Origin: Haliotis asinina
Lineage: Eukaryota; Mollusca; Gastropoda; Lepetellida; Haliotidae
Length of the DNA: 64,000 nt
Direction: 5' to 3'
Assembly (NCBI RefSeq): GCF_037392515.1
Contig: NC_090291.1
Span: 1,886,501 to 1,950,500, forward strand
In this document: piece by piece, positions 36,421 through 48,900 of the stretch
How the letters are laid out: every line of letters starts with the position of its first letter
Numbering within the stretch: the stretch's first letter is position 1
Translations under genes and position numbers: made by a program
The notes under the pieces: model-generated
Told to the model about the DNA's origin: nothing
The model's database searches: none
Seen by the model: the letters and a program-made list of their open reading frames with translations, nothing else

Positions 36421-38640
36421 CTGGAAAGTGAAAAAGAGTTTCATACTTTCAAGCAGGATGTTATCATGACCGTGTCTGTAATGAAAATGTACATATAGTG
36501 ACTAATATACAGAGTTCTACAACATGTGATATCATGTGAGGTGTCTCTGTTAATCTTATATGACCTATTTTAGAATGGTTCGATCACCATTTTCTGTAAC
36601 TTACATGGTGGCCATGATGAGTTCAATCAAAACTTGAAAATTTGTGTTTAAACTTGAAGGTGATAGAATTCAGCAGAATGTCCAGCTACAAATACAATCC
36701 TTGCTACAAGGCATGGTCTCATATCAAAATTATATATATACTTCCATTATCATGGTCATGTCAAGTGACTGGTTTGATAAATTGGAATTCCCAAGAATAA
36801 ACAATAATGTATGATACATGTATTTCAAAGTATTTTTGCAGAATTGCAAAAAATCAAAGTGTAATTGAAAATTTCAAATCTGTTCTCAAAACATGAGTGT
36901 TTGCCAATTAATTGTGTTCATATTCTGAAGTCTTCCTACTATATCATTGGGGAAGAACATTCTAAACATGCTAAATGTCAAATGACTATTTTGATAGGTA
37001 CTCAGCATTAATCTAGGCACTATTTTAGACTCAAAATTATCATGGAATTCTAACACTATCAGTATATACACAAAATGCAAGCCGCAGTTACATTTTCTTT
37101 GGCTATTAAAACACTTCAAGTCAGACCAAACAATTATGGTGCTCTTTTATAGAATTTTCAACTAGTCTGTTCTAAGTTTTAATATCCTATGCTGATATGG
37201 GAACCTGTCTGTTCAAAACAAACAACAAATTGCTCAGAATTCTTATTACTTCATCAAAACTAATTGATCTATCTTTGCAAAGTATCGTCTATTTTTATGA
37301 TCAGCAAATTATCAAAAGACAAACAAAATTCTAAGAGACCCGACTCATGTTCTATTTTGGGAATATTCCATTCTCCCTTCAGGCCATAGACTGCATGTGC
37401 CAACATTACGAACAAACATGGCTCGCCATTCTTTTATATTCCAAAGCAAGCTGAATTCAACGTTCTGGTGATTTTGATGATTGCATTGCTAGCGCTATAT
37501 CGAAGAAGTATGTGCACGATCGGAGTGCACAAACAGCTTCATTGGTAGGGCGAATGCCAAGTTCCTGTCATGAGACGTTTTATTGACAATTGAAATCAAG
37601 AAATTAAGTTATGTAAAGAGCAAATGAACATCAATATTATTTACCCTTGATCATTAATACTTCAGATGCAAAATCAATTTCCTGTATAACAAAAAATAGC
37701 GAGCAAAATTCAGCAAGATCAGTCGTCTGCTAGTGACAGGTTACATATGAAACAGAAAGCCACATGATCGACACACTCTTTCGCAGTGCGGAGGGAAAAG
37801 TATGGCTCATCGTCGAAAACATATACAAAATACCCATGTGGCAAACGGCTAAAGTTTCGCAGATTTGATGACATCAACGCTATTTTTGCTGGAAACACAT
37901 GATACTTTTGTGTGAAATAGATGAATATACCATTATCACTCAAGATTAGCAAAATCAAAACTTAAAACGATATTAAAGATAAAAATTACGTTTTTGTCTT
38001 ATATTGCCAAAAAACCCTAACACTGGGATACCTTCAAGTGAAACAAATTGGAAACGCGATTGCATTTAAGTGTTGAGATTGCTGTTGTTGCACATAGATT
38101 TCTTATGTTTATTTTAATGGGACTGAGACCTGGAACTGTGCAAGAAACTTTCCATTATATGAACAATAAAGTATTATCTTATTTTGTCTATCTTATGTTC
38201 TCGTGCTCTGGTGTATGTAACACGAAATCTTCACCAATAACAGACCACAGCTTTATCAAATATCATTCTCCTGTGCTGCCAAATTGATGCAAATAATATC
38301 ATAAACAAGTGTTAGTGTTTCTTTTACTGGGGTAGATCTAATACTCACGGAAAACGTTTATTTCATTTTAACTCCTTTGGCGTCATTGGTTCACAGGAAG
38401 TGAAGATTCAATATGTGAAAGTTATACAGCGAAAATTATAATGGATTACACAAACTTTAAATACAATCTCGTCTAAATAAGAGCTTATGCCATGTTCAAT
38501 CAGTATAACAGCAAATCGTCTCTTTTCCTTTTTGTTATTTCCATTATATACACAGCATTTATCAAAATATGCCTTTACCATTCGAAATATCACTTTTTAC
38601 TTAAGTTCATATCTGGTTCTTTCTTTTGCATCCAACCTAA
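36421..38640. other. Spacer between INTS8 and the F-box/UEV gene
   Basis: It holds the INTS8 5' leader intron and the divergent upstream regions of both genes. The INTS8 start exon has a real acceptor (cactttccag, AG at 36,421-36,422), so its first exon must lie here, but I could not place it. The DNA is AT-rich, with no convincing coding frame or repeat family. Confidence 0.4.
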
Positions 38641-38648
38641 ACCGGAAG
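38641..38648 (+). promoter_or_regulatory. ETS-type motif just upstream of F-box/UEV ATG
   Basis: ACCGGAAG, a consensus ETS/GABP core, lies 19 bases before the ATG at 38,667. A second GGAAGTG lies at about 38,395-38,401, near an inverted CCAAT (attgg). Such sites are common near start sites of TATA-less housekeeping promoters. Function is inferred only. Confidence 0.35.
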
Positions 38649-38666
38649 CACACTAGCAAAGTTGTA

Positions 38667-41600
38667 ATGGCGTCTGAAATGTCAAAACAAGATGAGAACT
38701 CAAGTATGATAGCAGAGTTTCTAAGCACAGAGGTAACCCATTCTATTAGAATTTGACTTTAATACGCACAAACAAGTTTGTTTGGCTCTGTGTAAGGAAG
38801 TGCCAGACAAAATACGAATGCATTATATTTATGTAATCATAGGCTTGGGATATAGAAATCTAGAAAATACCTTTTTTATTATTTCGTAAAACACGAAGGA
38901 AAGAACTTCAGTGACACCATATGTGTGATTCGCGAAAATACAACTTAACGCGCTCCTACTTTACAGCGCATGAATCTACACACTGTTGAATGCCATATCA
39001 CAGTCACGCATATACGTAAATTACGTGTTTGCTTTATACTGAGTAAGAAAAACGGTGCGATAATATGTTATTATATGTTAAAATATGTTCTTCACCTTAT
39101 TTTGTGACCATCTTACCATCTTTACCAATATTCCTTTCCTCTAATTTTCAGGGCTAGGGTTATAGAGTTATTGTTAGCGTTATGTCAGGATTAGGGTTTG
39201 GATTTAGGTTAGCCTTTTCTGCCTGGACTACTGAATATGTGAAAACATTGCCCAAAAATTTTTTGGCAGAAGAATACATATTCTGTCTTTCACAGATTAC
39301 AGCATTCTAAGTTAATCATTCAATTACATGTTTGTTATTATCCATTATACAGCCCGTTCGCTCGCCACGCTGAAGACCCGGGTTCGATTCCCCATATGGG
39401 TACAATGTGTGAAGCCCATTTTCTGGTGTCCCCAGCCGTGATATTGCTGGAATATTGCTAAAAGCGGCGTAAAACTAAACTCACTCACTCCATCATACAG
39501 CCAGAATCCAGTATTATTATCGGGTGTGCCGGTCAAGTCGCCCCAGTGACAAAACGCCCCAGCAAATTTGGTCAAATCGCCCCAGATATTTGGTCAAATC
39601 GCCCCAGGTTTGGTCAAATCGCCCCAGGGGGGTAGTCAAAACGCCCCAGTTTATTCAAAATGGTTTGATATATGCCATAAATGCATGGTTTTGTCAACTT
39701 CCATGCTATATTCTTCACATAATATTATGTGTTGTATTATTAGTAATATCCCAGGTAACACCGTAATACCAGTTATTTGGCAAAGAATTACAATCTGTAT
39801 AAAACTTCCATGTTACAGCCTTCACATAATACTATGTAGTAATGTTTGTGATAAATATTTAACTAGTAAACTGATAACAGCAAAAGTAATATTCATGGAT
39901 AGACAGCACTTATAACACCAATTATTTGCATGTTATCTATGCTTTTGTTAATTACAAGAATTAAATGAAAGGCTTGTATAGAATGTTTTTTTGGCCGTAA
40001 ATGTACAGTTTTTATCAGCAAGTATGGGACTAAATACATATCAAAACAATCTACAGGTGCTCTTGTCAAAAATAGGTTTTCTCAACAAGTATAGTATAAT
40101 ACTTATGAAAACAATTTGTTGGGTTGTTTTTCAATTACTCTTGTCAAAAAGTGAGGCCGTAAATTCATAGGTTTGGTCAACAAGTATGGTATAATACTTA
40201 TCAAAACAAGAGTCATCAGAAGTTGACATATCCCCCCGGCCCCCACATGTTTGAGAGGACAAATAATCTGAGAGTTACTCATTGTGTTTTAGACTAAGTT
40301 TGAATTGTTTCCATGGAATTCATGAAAATTATAAATGCCATACATCTGTAACCAGCAAAGTCACAATTTCAAGATCTGTCTCATATATCTGCTGATCTGT
40401 TGAAAGATATGAAATGGTTTTCAAGTTCTGCTCCGGAAACAAAGCCCATCCCTCCATTTAGAGACTAAGAAAAACAAAAAAAATATAAATACCAAAAATT
40501 CTGTAAATAGCAAAAGGCACAACTATAGGCTGAGATAACTACCTCTATCATGTTTGGTCTAAAAATATTGAACGGTTTCTGAGTTATGCTCCGGACAGGA
40601 CAGGTTCCCCTATACCCTTTACATGCACCATCTGCAAAGAGACACCGAGGGAAAGCAGTCCCATAGACCACTCATTTCAGATTGTAATTCTTTACCAAAT
40701 AATTGGTAATATGGTGTTACCTAGGCATGGGATATTGCTAATAATACAACACATAATATTATGTGAAGAATATAGCATGGAAGTTGACAAAACCATGCAT
40801 TTATGGCATATATCAAACCATTTTGAATAAACTGGGGCATTTTGACTACCCCCCTGGGGTGATTTGACCAAACCTGGGGCGATTTGACCAAATATCTGGG
40901 GCGATTTGACCAAATTTGCTGGGGCGTTTTGTCACTGGGGCGTTTTGTCGCTGGGGCGATTTGACTGGCACCCTTATTATCATGTCATATATTATAAAAC
41001 AGAATGAAAGACGGTGTAGGTCATATGTTTCAATATTTAGTTTCAGTAGAATGCTAGTGTTTATCTTCAGTTACTAAAATTAGCTGTTGAAATATTTCAG
41101 TATGACAAGTGCATGATGTGTGATGGCTTTTATGGGTGTAACTTTGGTCAGCCAGTGTGCAGTACCTGTCACCTGTTCCTGTTTTCTGTGGACATCAACA
41201 AGGGAGACGGAGAGGCTGAGGTGTACACTGAGGTCAGTTAAACATACCCGAAGTCCATGGAGACCTAATATGAAATGGATGAGCATCTTGAATACTTTTA
41301 CGATAGGGATGTCTAAAAAGAGATTCCAGTTTATCCATTGTTAATCTTTACATTTTGGAAACATGCAATATCATAAAGTTTATTACACTCAGCACTGTAT
41401 TTGTGCATTCACCTTTTCTTATATTGTTGGCAATAAATAAATCACAAACATATTAAAACATAAACCCTTTTACTGACAACTGTAGTATTGTTACAAATGC
41501 TATGAATTGATCACAAACAGGCAAATAAGACAAGACATGTTATAATAGGTCATCTTTCCAGATTATTCTACAATGTGTTTATTCTGTACTTGTTACATCA

Positions 41601-44600
41601 TGTTAAATGACTTGGGTCAAACTACCCTGGACTTCAAGTTGAGAATCTAGGATCTCAGCAATCAGTACAGGTACTAAGATGAAACGACATGAACCATATA
41701 TTCCGATTTGATGACTTGTTGATTGCATGTTTTCAAATTCCAGTAAGCAGGATAAAGATAAATCAATGCTGATATCAGTCACTGGACCATGTGTTCTAGG
41801 GACAGTTATTTACAAACTGCTATCATTTAGCTTGATTATTATGGCGTGTTGACATGGTAAACAAACAAAAATGGTTTCTTGTCAGCTTCTTAGTCTGTCA
41901 AACAGACCCTAAAGCAAATCTATCCAAGAAAGCCCATGCAAGTTTAGAAAATATGGCAAGTCTAGATTTCCTTAGCTTCAGGGTCTGTACCAATCTGCTG
42001 AATTCATAGCTAGCTCATGGTTAGTAATTATCAGTTGATCAGTAGCATGTCAGTAATGGGTGATAAGAATCTTTGCACGAGTAGAGAAATTCCAAGAAAT
42101 TATTGCTCTGCAGATTTGTTTAGTCTCTCTGCAGATTTGTTAAGTCTCTGAAAATTAAGAAAGTCTCAGGGCTGAATTTCATTATATTATTTTCTTATTT
42201 ACAATGAACTTTTCAGTAAAATATGTTCATTTCAGAGACTAGTTGTTAGTCTATCAGCTTCTCTGTTGACCAACCTAAAGTTTGTGTTAATGTTTTGTGC
42301 CAGTTGAAATTGTGTTGAAAGTAACACAAGTATTTATAAACTCCAGAAGGCAGATTCAGATGACTCTGGTAATGAGGAACCAGGGGCTGAGGCTGACTTC
42401 TACCCTAAACAGGAACCAGTGATGAAGACGTACAAGTCATCCTTTAGCTGTAAGATGGACAAACTTGCTGAGAGGATACAAACTCTAACCCTACCAAGAG
42501 AAAGAGATGACAATGTCCCAGATGGACTTGTGGATTCACTGCCTCCAGAGGGTAACTCATATTTATCTTGCCTTTTATCTGTGGTATGTATTGTAAGACT
42601 GTTTTCAACATTTTATATCTGCAGTGAAAACATGGGAGCAGTTAGTCCAGTGCTTTTTGCTCAGAAAATTCAAATACATTGTATTGATGTAATTAATAAA
42701 GAGTGAAAAAGGTACTAATAATTGACCATATTCAAGAACAAATCAGCAGCTACACGTAGCAGCGTTGCATCCTCTTAACTCTAAGCTTGAGAGGTAACCT
42801 TCTTTATCTCTGGTACTGAGGTTTTACAATTACTGTCAACATTGTCCAGCAATATCGGGATACCAACTAATACAAAAGCATATTCTTGAAGACAAAGAAC
42901 TGCTTGATTAATGGAATTCCTCTGAAAATGGTGCAGGCATTCTTTGTATTTGGCATAACCCTTGCTGTGGCTAGGACTATACGAACATGGCTAGGTTTGT
43001 GTGAAAGAATGGACAGCTCAGATAAGAACTGCATATTTAGATATGAACAGGTCTGTACATTGTACATTTTGCCTGCAGTGTTGCTGGTTGTGTTCAGCCA
43101 CCTGGATGACATTTCGCTGTGGACAGCGGGCAGTGTGTGTTCAAGATGGAAGGAGATACTGGAAGGGGAGACAACTGAGGCCCAGTGGCAAACATTCATA
43201 CGATTGCGATGGCCTCTGTTTCAGCCTCAGTATAAAGTCAATTGCTGGAAAACCATATACACAAAACTGTAAGTTGTGTGTCGTCATGTGTTGCTAGTCT
43301 GTAAACATGGTTATGTATGTTTGCATGTGCTAAATACCTCCATTTTGTAGCCATTGTTCTTGAAGAGGGGTTACTTTGTGTCTGTTTCAGGTTAGAGAGT
43401 TCCCCATGTCGATACTGTCTAGAAAGCATGATGTTGCAGGTATGCCTACATCTCTTGCACTTTTTCACAAGTCATAATGTTGGGCTTGTCTAAAAATCTG
43501 GTCTGGTCCTGGTAGTTTGTGCACTGTACACATCCAAGCAGTAGCATATAATTTAATGAAATTATTTTGTCATTGTCAAGTGTGTTTATCTGCATAAGGT
43601 TGATTCTAAACAAAGGCATTTTTTTTTTGCCAAAGTTTTATTTGTCGAACCATTTTGTGTTTTGAAGTAATCCACTGCTTTGATGTTTCAGATAAGATAT
43701 GACTTAATGATCTAATGATGTATTAGAAGCGAGTGTCGGTTCTGTATGTTGCTAAGAGAGGCATTTCATCAGCCAAGTTTTTTATGATTTGCTCCAACAT
43801 GTCAAAAAGCTCTTCTTAATTCCCAAGACACATACTCACTAATCCACTGCAAATATTTGGCATTCTTACCCTGGTTACAGAGTACTCCACCTATAGAGGA
43901 GAATTCATGGCGTCACCGTCGACTGCGCAGTGAGCTGAAGACACTAAAGACAGACCCACCTGAGGGAATACAGGCCACCCCTCTAGACCGGCATTGTTGC
44001 CACTGGCAGGCCTCTATCACCGGCCCCCAGGGCAGTCCATATGAGGGAGGAATCTTTCTTCTGTATCTCCAGATACCACAAAGGTAGGTTACCATCTTGC
44101 CCCCGTATCTCCAGATACCACAAAGGTAGGTCATTTTCTTGCTCCTGCATCTCCAGATACCACAAAGGTAGGTCATTTTCTTGCCCCTGTATCTCCAGAT
44201 ACCACAAAGGTAGGTCGCCACCTTGTCGGTGTATCTCCAGATAGCAAAGAGGTAGGTCTGCCATCTTGCCCCTGTATCTCCAGATACCACAAAGGTAGGT
44301 CACCCTCTTGCCCCTGTATCTTCAGATACCACAAAGGTAGGTCTCCTATCTTGCCCCTGTATCTTCAGATACCACAAAGGTAGGTCACCACCTTGTCCGT
44401 GTATCTCCAGATAGCACAGAGGTAGGTCTCCCATCTTGCCCCAGTATCTCCAGATATCACAGAGATAGGTCTCCCATCTTGCCCCTGTATCTTCAGATAC
44501 CACAAAGGTAGGTCATTTTCTTGCTCCTGTATCTCCAGATACCACAAAGGTAGGTCATTTTCTTGCCCCTGTATCTTCAGATACCACAAAGGTAGGTCAC

Positions 44601-45228
44601 CATCTTGCCCCTGTATCTCCAGATACCACAAAGGTAGGTCACCATCTTGCCCCTGTATCTCCAGATACCACAAAGGTAGGTCACCATCTTGTCCCTGTAT
44701 GTTCAGATACCACAAAGGTAGGTCACCATCTTGCCCCTGTATCTCCAGATACCACAAAGGTAGGTCACCATCTTGCCCCTGTATGTTCAGATGCCACAAA
44801 GGTAGGTCACCATCTTGCCCCTGTATGTTCAGATACCACAAAGGTAGGTCACCATCTTGCCCCTGTATGTTCAGATACCACAAAAGTAGATTCAAAGCCT
44901 CTTGTACTTTCTTTGCAGTTATCCCATGCGCCCACCCAAAGTCCGATTCATCACAAAGATATTTCACCCAAACATCAGTCGCCATGGAGATGTAGGTTTA
45001 GACTCAATACATCACAACTGGAGTCTAGCTCTGACAATTTCCAAAGTGCTGATTAGCATCCAGTCACTGCTGACAGACCCCTACTGTGCAATCTGCATGG
45101 AGCCTCGCATTGGTAGACTGTATCAACACAACAGGGCAGAGTTCGACAGGATAGCCAGGCTATGGACATGGAAGTACGCCATGCATGACTTTCTCATGCC
45201 AATGAACATCAACCTAAAGGGAGTGTGA
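38667..45228 (+). CDS. CxxC/F-box/E2-variant (UEV) fusion protein, seven exons
   Basis: Exons: 38667-38732, 41101-41232, 42347-42551, 43079-43268, 43391-43439, 43881-44083, 44919-45228. All have GT/AG edges and join in phase to 384 residues. Order: a short Ser-rich start; C26-x2-C29 and C42-x2-C45, a likely zinc site; an acidic linker; an F-box at about 131-165 (LPPEVLLVVFSHLDD, SVCSRWKEI) that should bind Skp1; then a UBC fold at about 222-371. The UBC part follows UBE2D closely: HWQASITGPQGSPYEGG, YPMRPPKVRF, FHPN (297-300), LALTISKVLISIQSLLTDP, FDRIARLWTWKYAM. Where UBE2D has its catalytic ICLD cysteine this protein reads VGLD (G308), so it should not form a ubiquitin thioester. It is inferred to be a non-catalytic E2 variant tied to an SCF-type ligase. 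A minisatellite of its own splice donor follows exon 6. I know no characterised homologue. Confidence 0.88.
39345..39492 (+). repeat. SINE-1 copy in F-box/UEV intron 1
   Basis: A well-kept copy: gacccgggttcgattcccc (B box), gtgtgaagcccattttctgg, then gatattgctggaatattgc and the tail aaaactaaactcactcactc. It ends 30 bases before the TIR element. Confidence 0.85.
39522..40973. mobile_element. 1452-bp TIR element with 8-bp target duplication
   Basis: The ends are gggtgtgccggtcaagtcg and, inverted, cgatttgactggcaccc. The terminal inverted repeats run about 250 bases and include a sub-repeat of cgccccag separated by tttggtcaaat. The exact 8-bp duplication TTATTATC flanks it (39514-39521 and 40974-40981). 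An 8-bp duplication fits hAT, P or Merlin-like superfamilies. The interior (about 950 bases) shows no transposase, so it is non-autonomous. Intron 1 of the F-box/UEV gene. Confidence 0.88.
44063..44890. repeat. Minisatellite of F-box/UEV exon 6 donor, 42-bp unit, about 20 copies
   Basis: The unit is gtatctccagataccacaaa plus ggtaggtcaccatcttgcccct. The first unit is the real exon end (ccacaaag|gtaggt, donor at 44084). Nearly every later unit keeps the exon-like sequence and an intact gtaggt donor. The array fills the whole exon 6-exon 7 intron up to the acceptor region. Unit length is 14 codons; in the exon frame each unit reads agg-tag, so a stop follows the first donor at once. Antisense open frames across it are not genes. 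Confidence 0.95.
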
Positions 45229-45610
45229 CACATGGCAGCCAGTGGTGTATCTGTTACCATGACTACCAGATATAGCTAATGAACATCAGCATACGGGTTG
45301 TGATACCTGGCAAGTTGTGGTTTAAGTGTTGCCATGACTACCAAGTGTAGCAAATGAACATCAATGTAGGGAATGTGATGCCTGGCAACCTGTGATGTAT
45401 ATGTTACCATGGCTACCTGGAGTAGCCAGGGAACATAAGCTGAAGTAAACTTCATGTATGTTTTACCATACAGGTGTAGCTATTACTGAGAAGCCAGTGA
45501 TGTGGGATGAATCAGTTACCATGGTTACTTAGTATTCTTCATGAACATCAACCCAAAGGTGAATCATGAAGCAGAGCAATATATGACCATCTGAAATATA
45601 TTGGTAACCA
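45201..45610 (+). repeat. Tandem repeat of the F-box/UEV coding end into its 3' UTR
   Basis: Blocks starting aatgaacatca recur at 45,201 (coding), 45,278 and 45,353, with degenerate forms near 45,427 and 45,540. Each is followed by an agtgtgacacatggcagcc-like segment and gttaccatggctacc. The unit is about 75 bases with 15-25% divergence. The first unit holds the last codons and the stop; the others are 3' UTR. Confidence 0.65.
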
Positions 45611-45931
45611 TGGATAAATGCGATTGATTTGAAAAGTGGTTCAAGAGAAGTGTTTCCAACAATATGTATGTGTTACAATCAACTTGGAACATAGCCCATC
45701 AGTCAGAAGGGACCCTAAATGTGAAGCATGCCTTGTTTTCGTTTTCTCTTTTGTTATGAATCACGTCTATGTTTAGAGTAGCTATGGCTGCAATAATCCA
45801 TCAACAACCAATCAATAGGACTCGGTCCATTTGTATATTTCTGTATGTTTTATCATGTTGCCATGGTTACAGTGTATAACTCATGCACACTTTGTATTCA
45901 TTGTTTGTGTGTATCTCCATAGTTACTACCA

Positions 45932-48900
45932 ATGAAGACAGACAGCATGTAGTTATGGTGTGTGTTTAACATCATGGGTACACAGTCAGTGAGTATTTCA
46001 GATGAAGACAGACAGCATGTAGTTATGGTGTGTGTTTAACATCATGGGTACACAGTCAGTGAGTATTTCAGATGAAGACAGACAGCATGTAGTTATGGTC
46101 TGTGTTTAACATCATGGGTACACAGTCAGTGAGTATTTCAGATGAAGACAGACAGCATGTAGTTATGGTGTGTGTTTAACATCATGGGTACACAGTCAGT
46201 GAGTATTTCAGATGAAGACAGACAGCATGTAGTTATGGTGTGTGTTTAACATCATGGGTACACAGTCAGTGAGTATTTCAGATGAAGACAGACAGCATGT
46301 AGTTATGGTGTGTGTTTAACATCATGGGTACACAGTCAGTGAGTATTTCAGATGAAGACAGACAGCATGTAGTTATGGTGTGTGTTTAACATCATGGGTA
46401 CACAGTCAGTGAGTATTTCAGATGAAGACAGACAGCATGTAGTTATGGTCTGTGTTTAACATCATGGGTACACAGTCAGTGAGTATTTCAGATGAAGACA
46501 GACAGCATGTAGTTATGGTCTGTGTTTAACATCATGGGTACACAGTCAGTGAGTATTTCAGATGAAGACAGACAGCATGTAGTTATGGTGTGTGTTTAAC
46601 ATCATGGGTACACAGTCAGTGAGTATTTCAGATGAAGACAGACAGCATGTAGTTATGGTGTGTGTTTAACATCATGGGTACACAGTCAGTGAGTATTTCA
46701 GATGAAGACAGACAGCATGTAGTTATGGTGTGTGTTTAACATCATGGGTACACAGTCAGTGAGTATTTCAGATGAAGACAGACAGCATGTAGTTATGGTC
46801 TGTGTTTAACATCATGGGTACACAGTCAGTGAGTATTTCAGATGAAGACAGACAGCATGTAGTTATGGTGTGTGTTTAACATCATGGGTACACAGTCAGT
46901 GAGTATTTCAGATGAAGACAGACAGCATGTAGTTATGGTGTGTGTTTAACATCATGGGTACACAGTCAGTGAGTGTTTCAGATGAAGACAGACAGCATGT
47001 AGTTATGGTGTGTGTTTAACATCATGGGTACACAGTCAGTGAGTGTTTCAGATGAAGACAGACAGCATGTAGTTATGGTCTGTGTTTAAAATCATGGGTA
47101 CACAGTCAGTGAGTGTTTCAGATGAAGACAGACAGCATGTAGTTATGGTGTGTGTTTAACATCATGGGTACACAGTCAGTGAGTATTTCAGATGAAGACA
47201 GACAGCATGTAGTTATGGTGTGTGTTTAACATCATGGGTACACAGTCAGTGAGTGTTTCAGATGAAGACAGACAGCATGTAGTTATGGTGTGTGTTTAAC
47301 ATCATGGGTACACAGTCAGTGAGTGTTTCAGATGAAGACAGACAGCATGTAGTTATGGTCTGTGTTTAAAATCATGGGTACACAGTCAGTGAGTGTTTCA
47401 GATGAAGACAGACAGCATGTAGTTATGGTCTGTGTTTAACATCATGGGTACACAGTCAGTGAGTATTTCAGATGAAGACAGACAGCATGTAGTTATGGTC
47501 TGTGTTTAACATCATGAGTACACAGTCAGTGAGTATTTCAGATGAAGACAGACAGCATGTAGTTATGGTCTGTGTTTAAAGGTCACATGCAACGTAAAAC
47601 ACAACTTTGCAGATTCTTGTACCTTTCGGTATGCATTTACCGAAACAAATCATAAAAAATGCCAATTCAGCCTATAAAGTTGAAAAAAACGCGATGAAAA
47701 AAAAGCCCGCGAAATCGGAGTTCAAACGTTTCACTAAATTCCCCCCAGCACTGGGGGGAAAACTGGTTCCAACAGATGTGCTGCGCTGCGCCCGCGACGC
47801 ATGCGCAGTTAATAGGTTCGCGGAGCTTGAAACAGTATGTATGCCCAGCGTCTGAGGTTGTGAGCAGTAGTCTAATCTTGGTTGTGTACACAAACAAGTA
47901 AATAATCTACTCGTTACGTAAAAAAACTTGTTGATTGTGGTAAGCAGTCTCTGTCACAGAGAAAGCTCAGTGTCTGGTTTATTCACACCTATATGTCTAC
48001 CTGCCTGTCTGCTAAAGACAACATGCAATACACAGCTTCAATCATTGACCACGTGCAATTTGAACTTAACACCTATCAGACTATACGACATAAAGAAAAT
48101 AAGTTGATTTATGACTCGTGCACCCGAGTCCCGTGTCTGCCACATTATGTAATTAGGCACGTGTGATACACATGTCATGTTTTTATGTCTGTGGGTTGCA
48201 AACATACTACTTTCATTTTTTTCGGATGACTGGATCTGACGGAAACTGGTGCAAACTCTTGTCAGTTTCAAGTCCTGCTTTGTACTTGGACGAATGACAG
48301 ATTCCAGTAGTTTATCATCTCTACTGAAATGATTTTTGATTGGATCGAGCGCAAATTCGGAGAACATGTATTTTCCAAACCCAACATCTCTACATTCTTC
48401 ATGGATAACGGCTTCTTTTAGGGTATATGATTTTGTTTGACAACAGTATATGAATCCATACTGAAACGACGCATCAAGTACACAAAAAGAAGTTGTTATC
48501 CATACAGAATCTTACTTTCTTGTGACCGGCTATGCTTCTAAAATGCCCATCAAACAGATCATCTTTCTGTACACACAATGAACCCTTAGCATATCAGCAA
48601 ATGAAACAGCCAATCGGAAGCCGTCGTTACACTTGAGTGCATATCCACCAGCTATGACTGGGTTCGGTCTCCCGAGGGCTTCGTTTCGGGGGAAGTAAGC
48701 CCAAGTACAAAATAAGGCACTTTTCAATCGCGATTGTACGCTTGTAATTTGTTTATTTCTTTTTTTAAAAGAAGCAATGTATATTGTATGTCATGAATAA
48801 GTGATACATGTGTTTTAATTATGTTTGATTTTTTGGTTGCATGTGACCTTTAACATCATGGGTACACAGTCAGTGAGTATTTCAGATGAAGACAGACAGC

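Noticed and set aside
44365-44985. 206-codon open frame on the - strand
   Set aside because: Antisense read of the 42-bp minisatellite in the F-box/UEV intron; the residues are pure repeat.
47607-47897. Short frames inside the TTAA element as a transposase
   Set aside because: 60-80 codons, both strands open, no catalytic motifs; treated as non-coding element interior.
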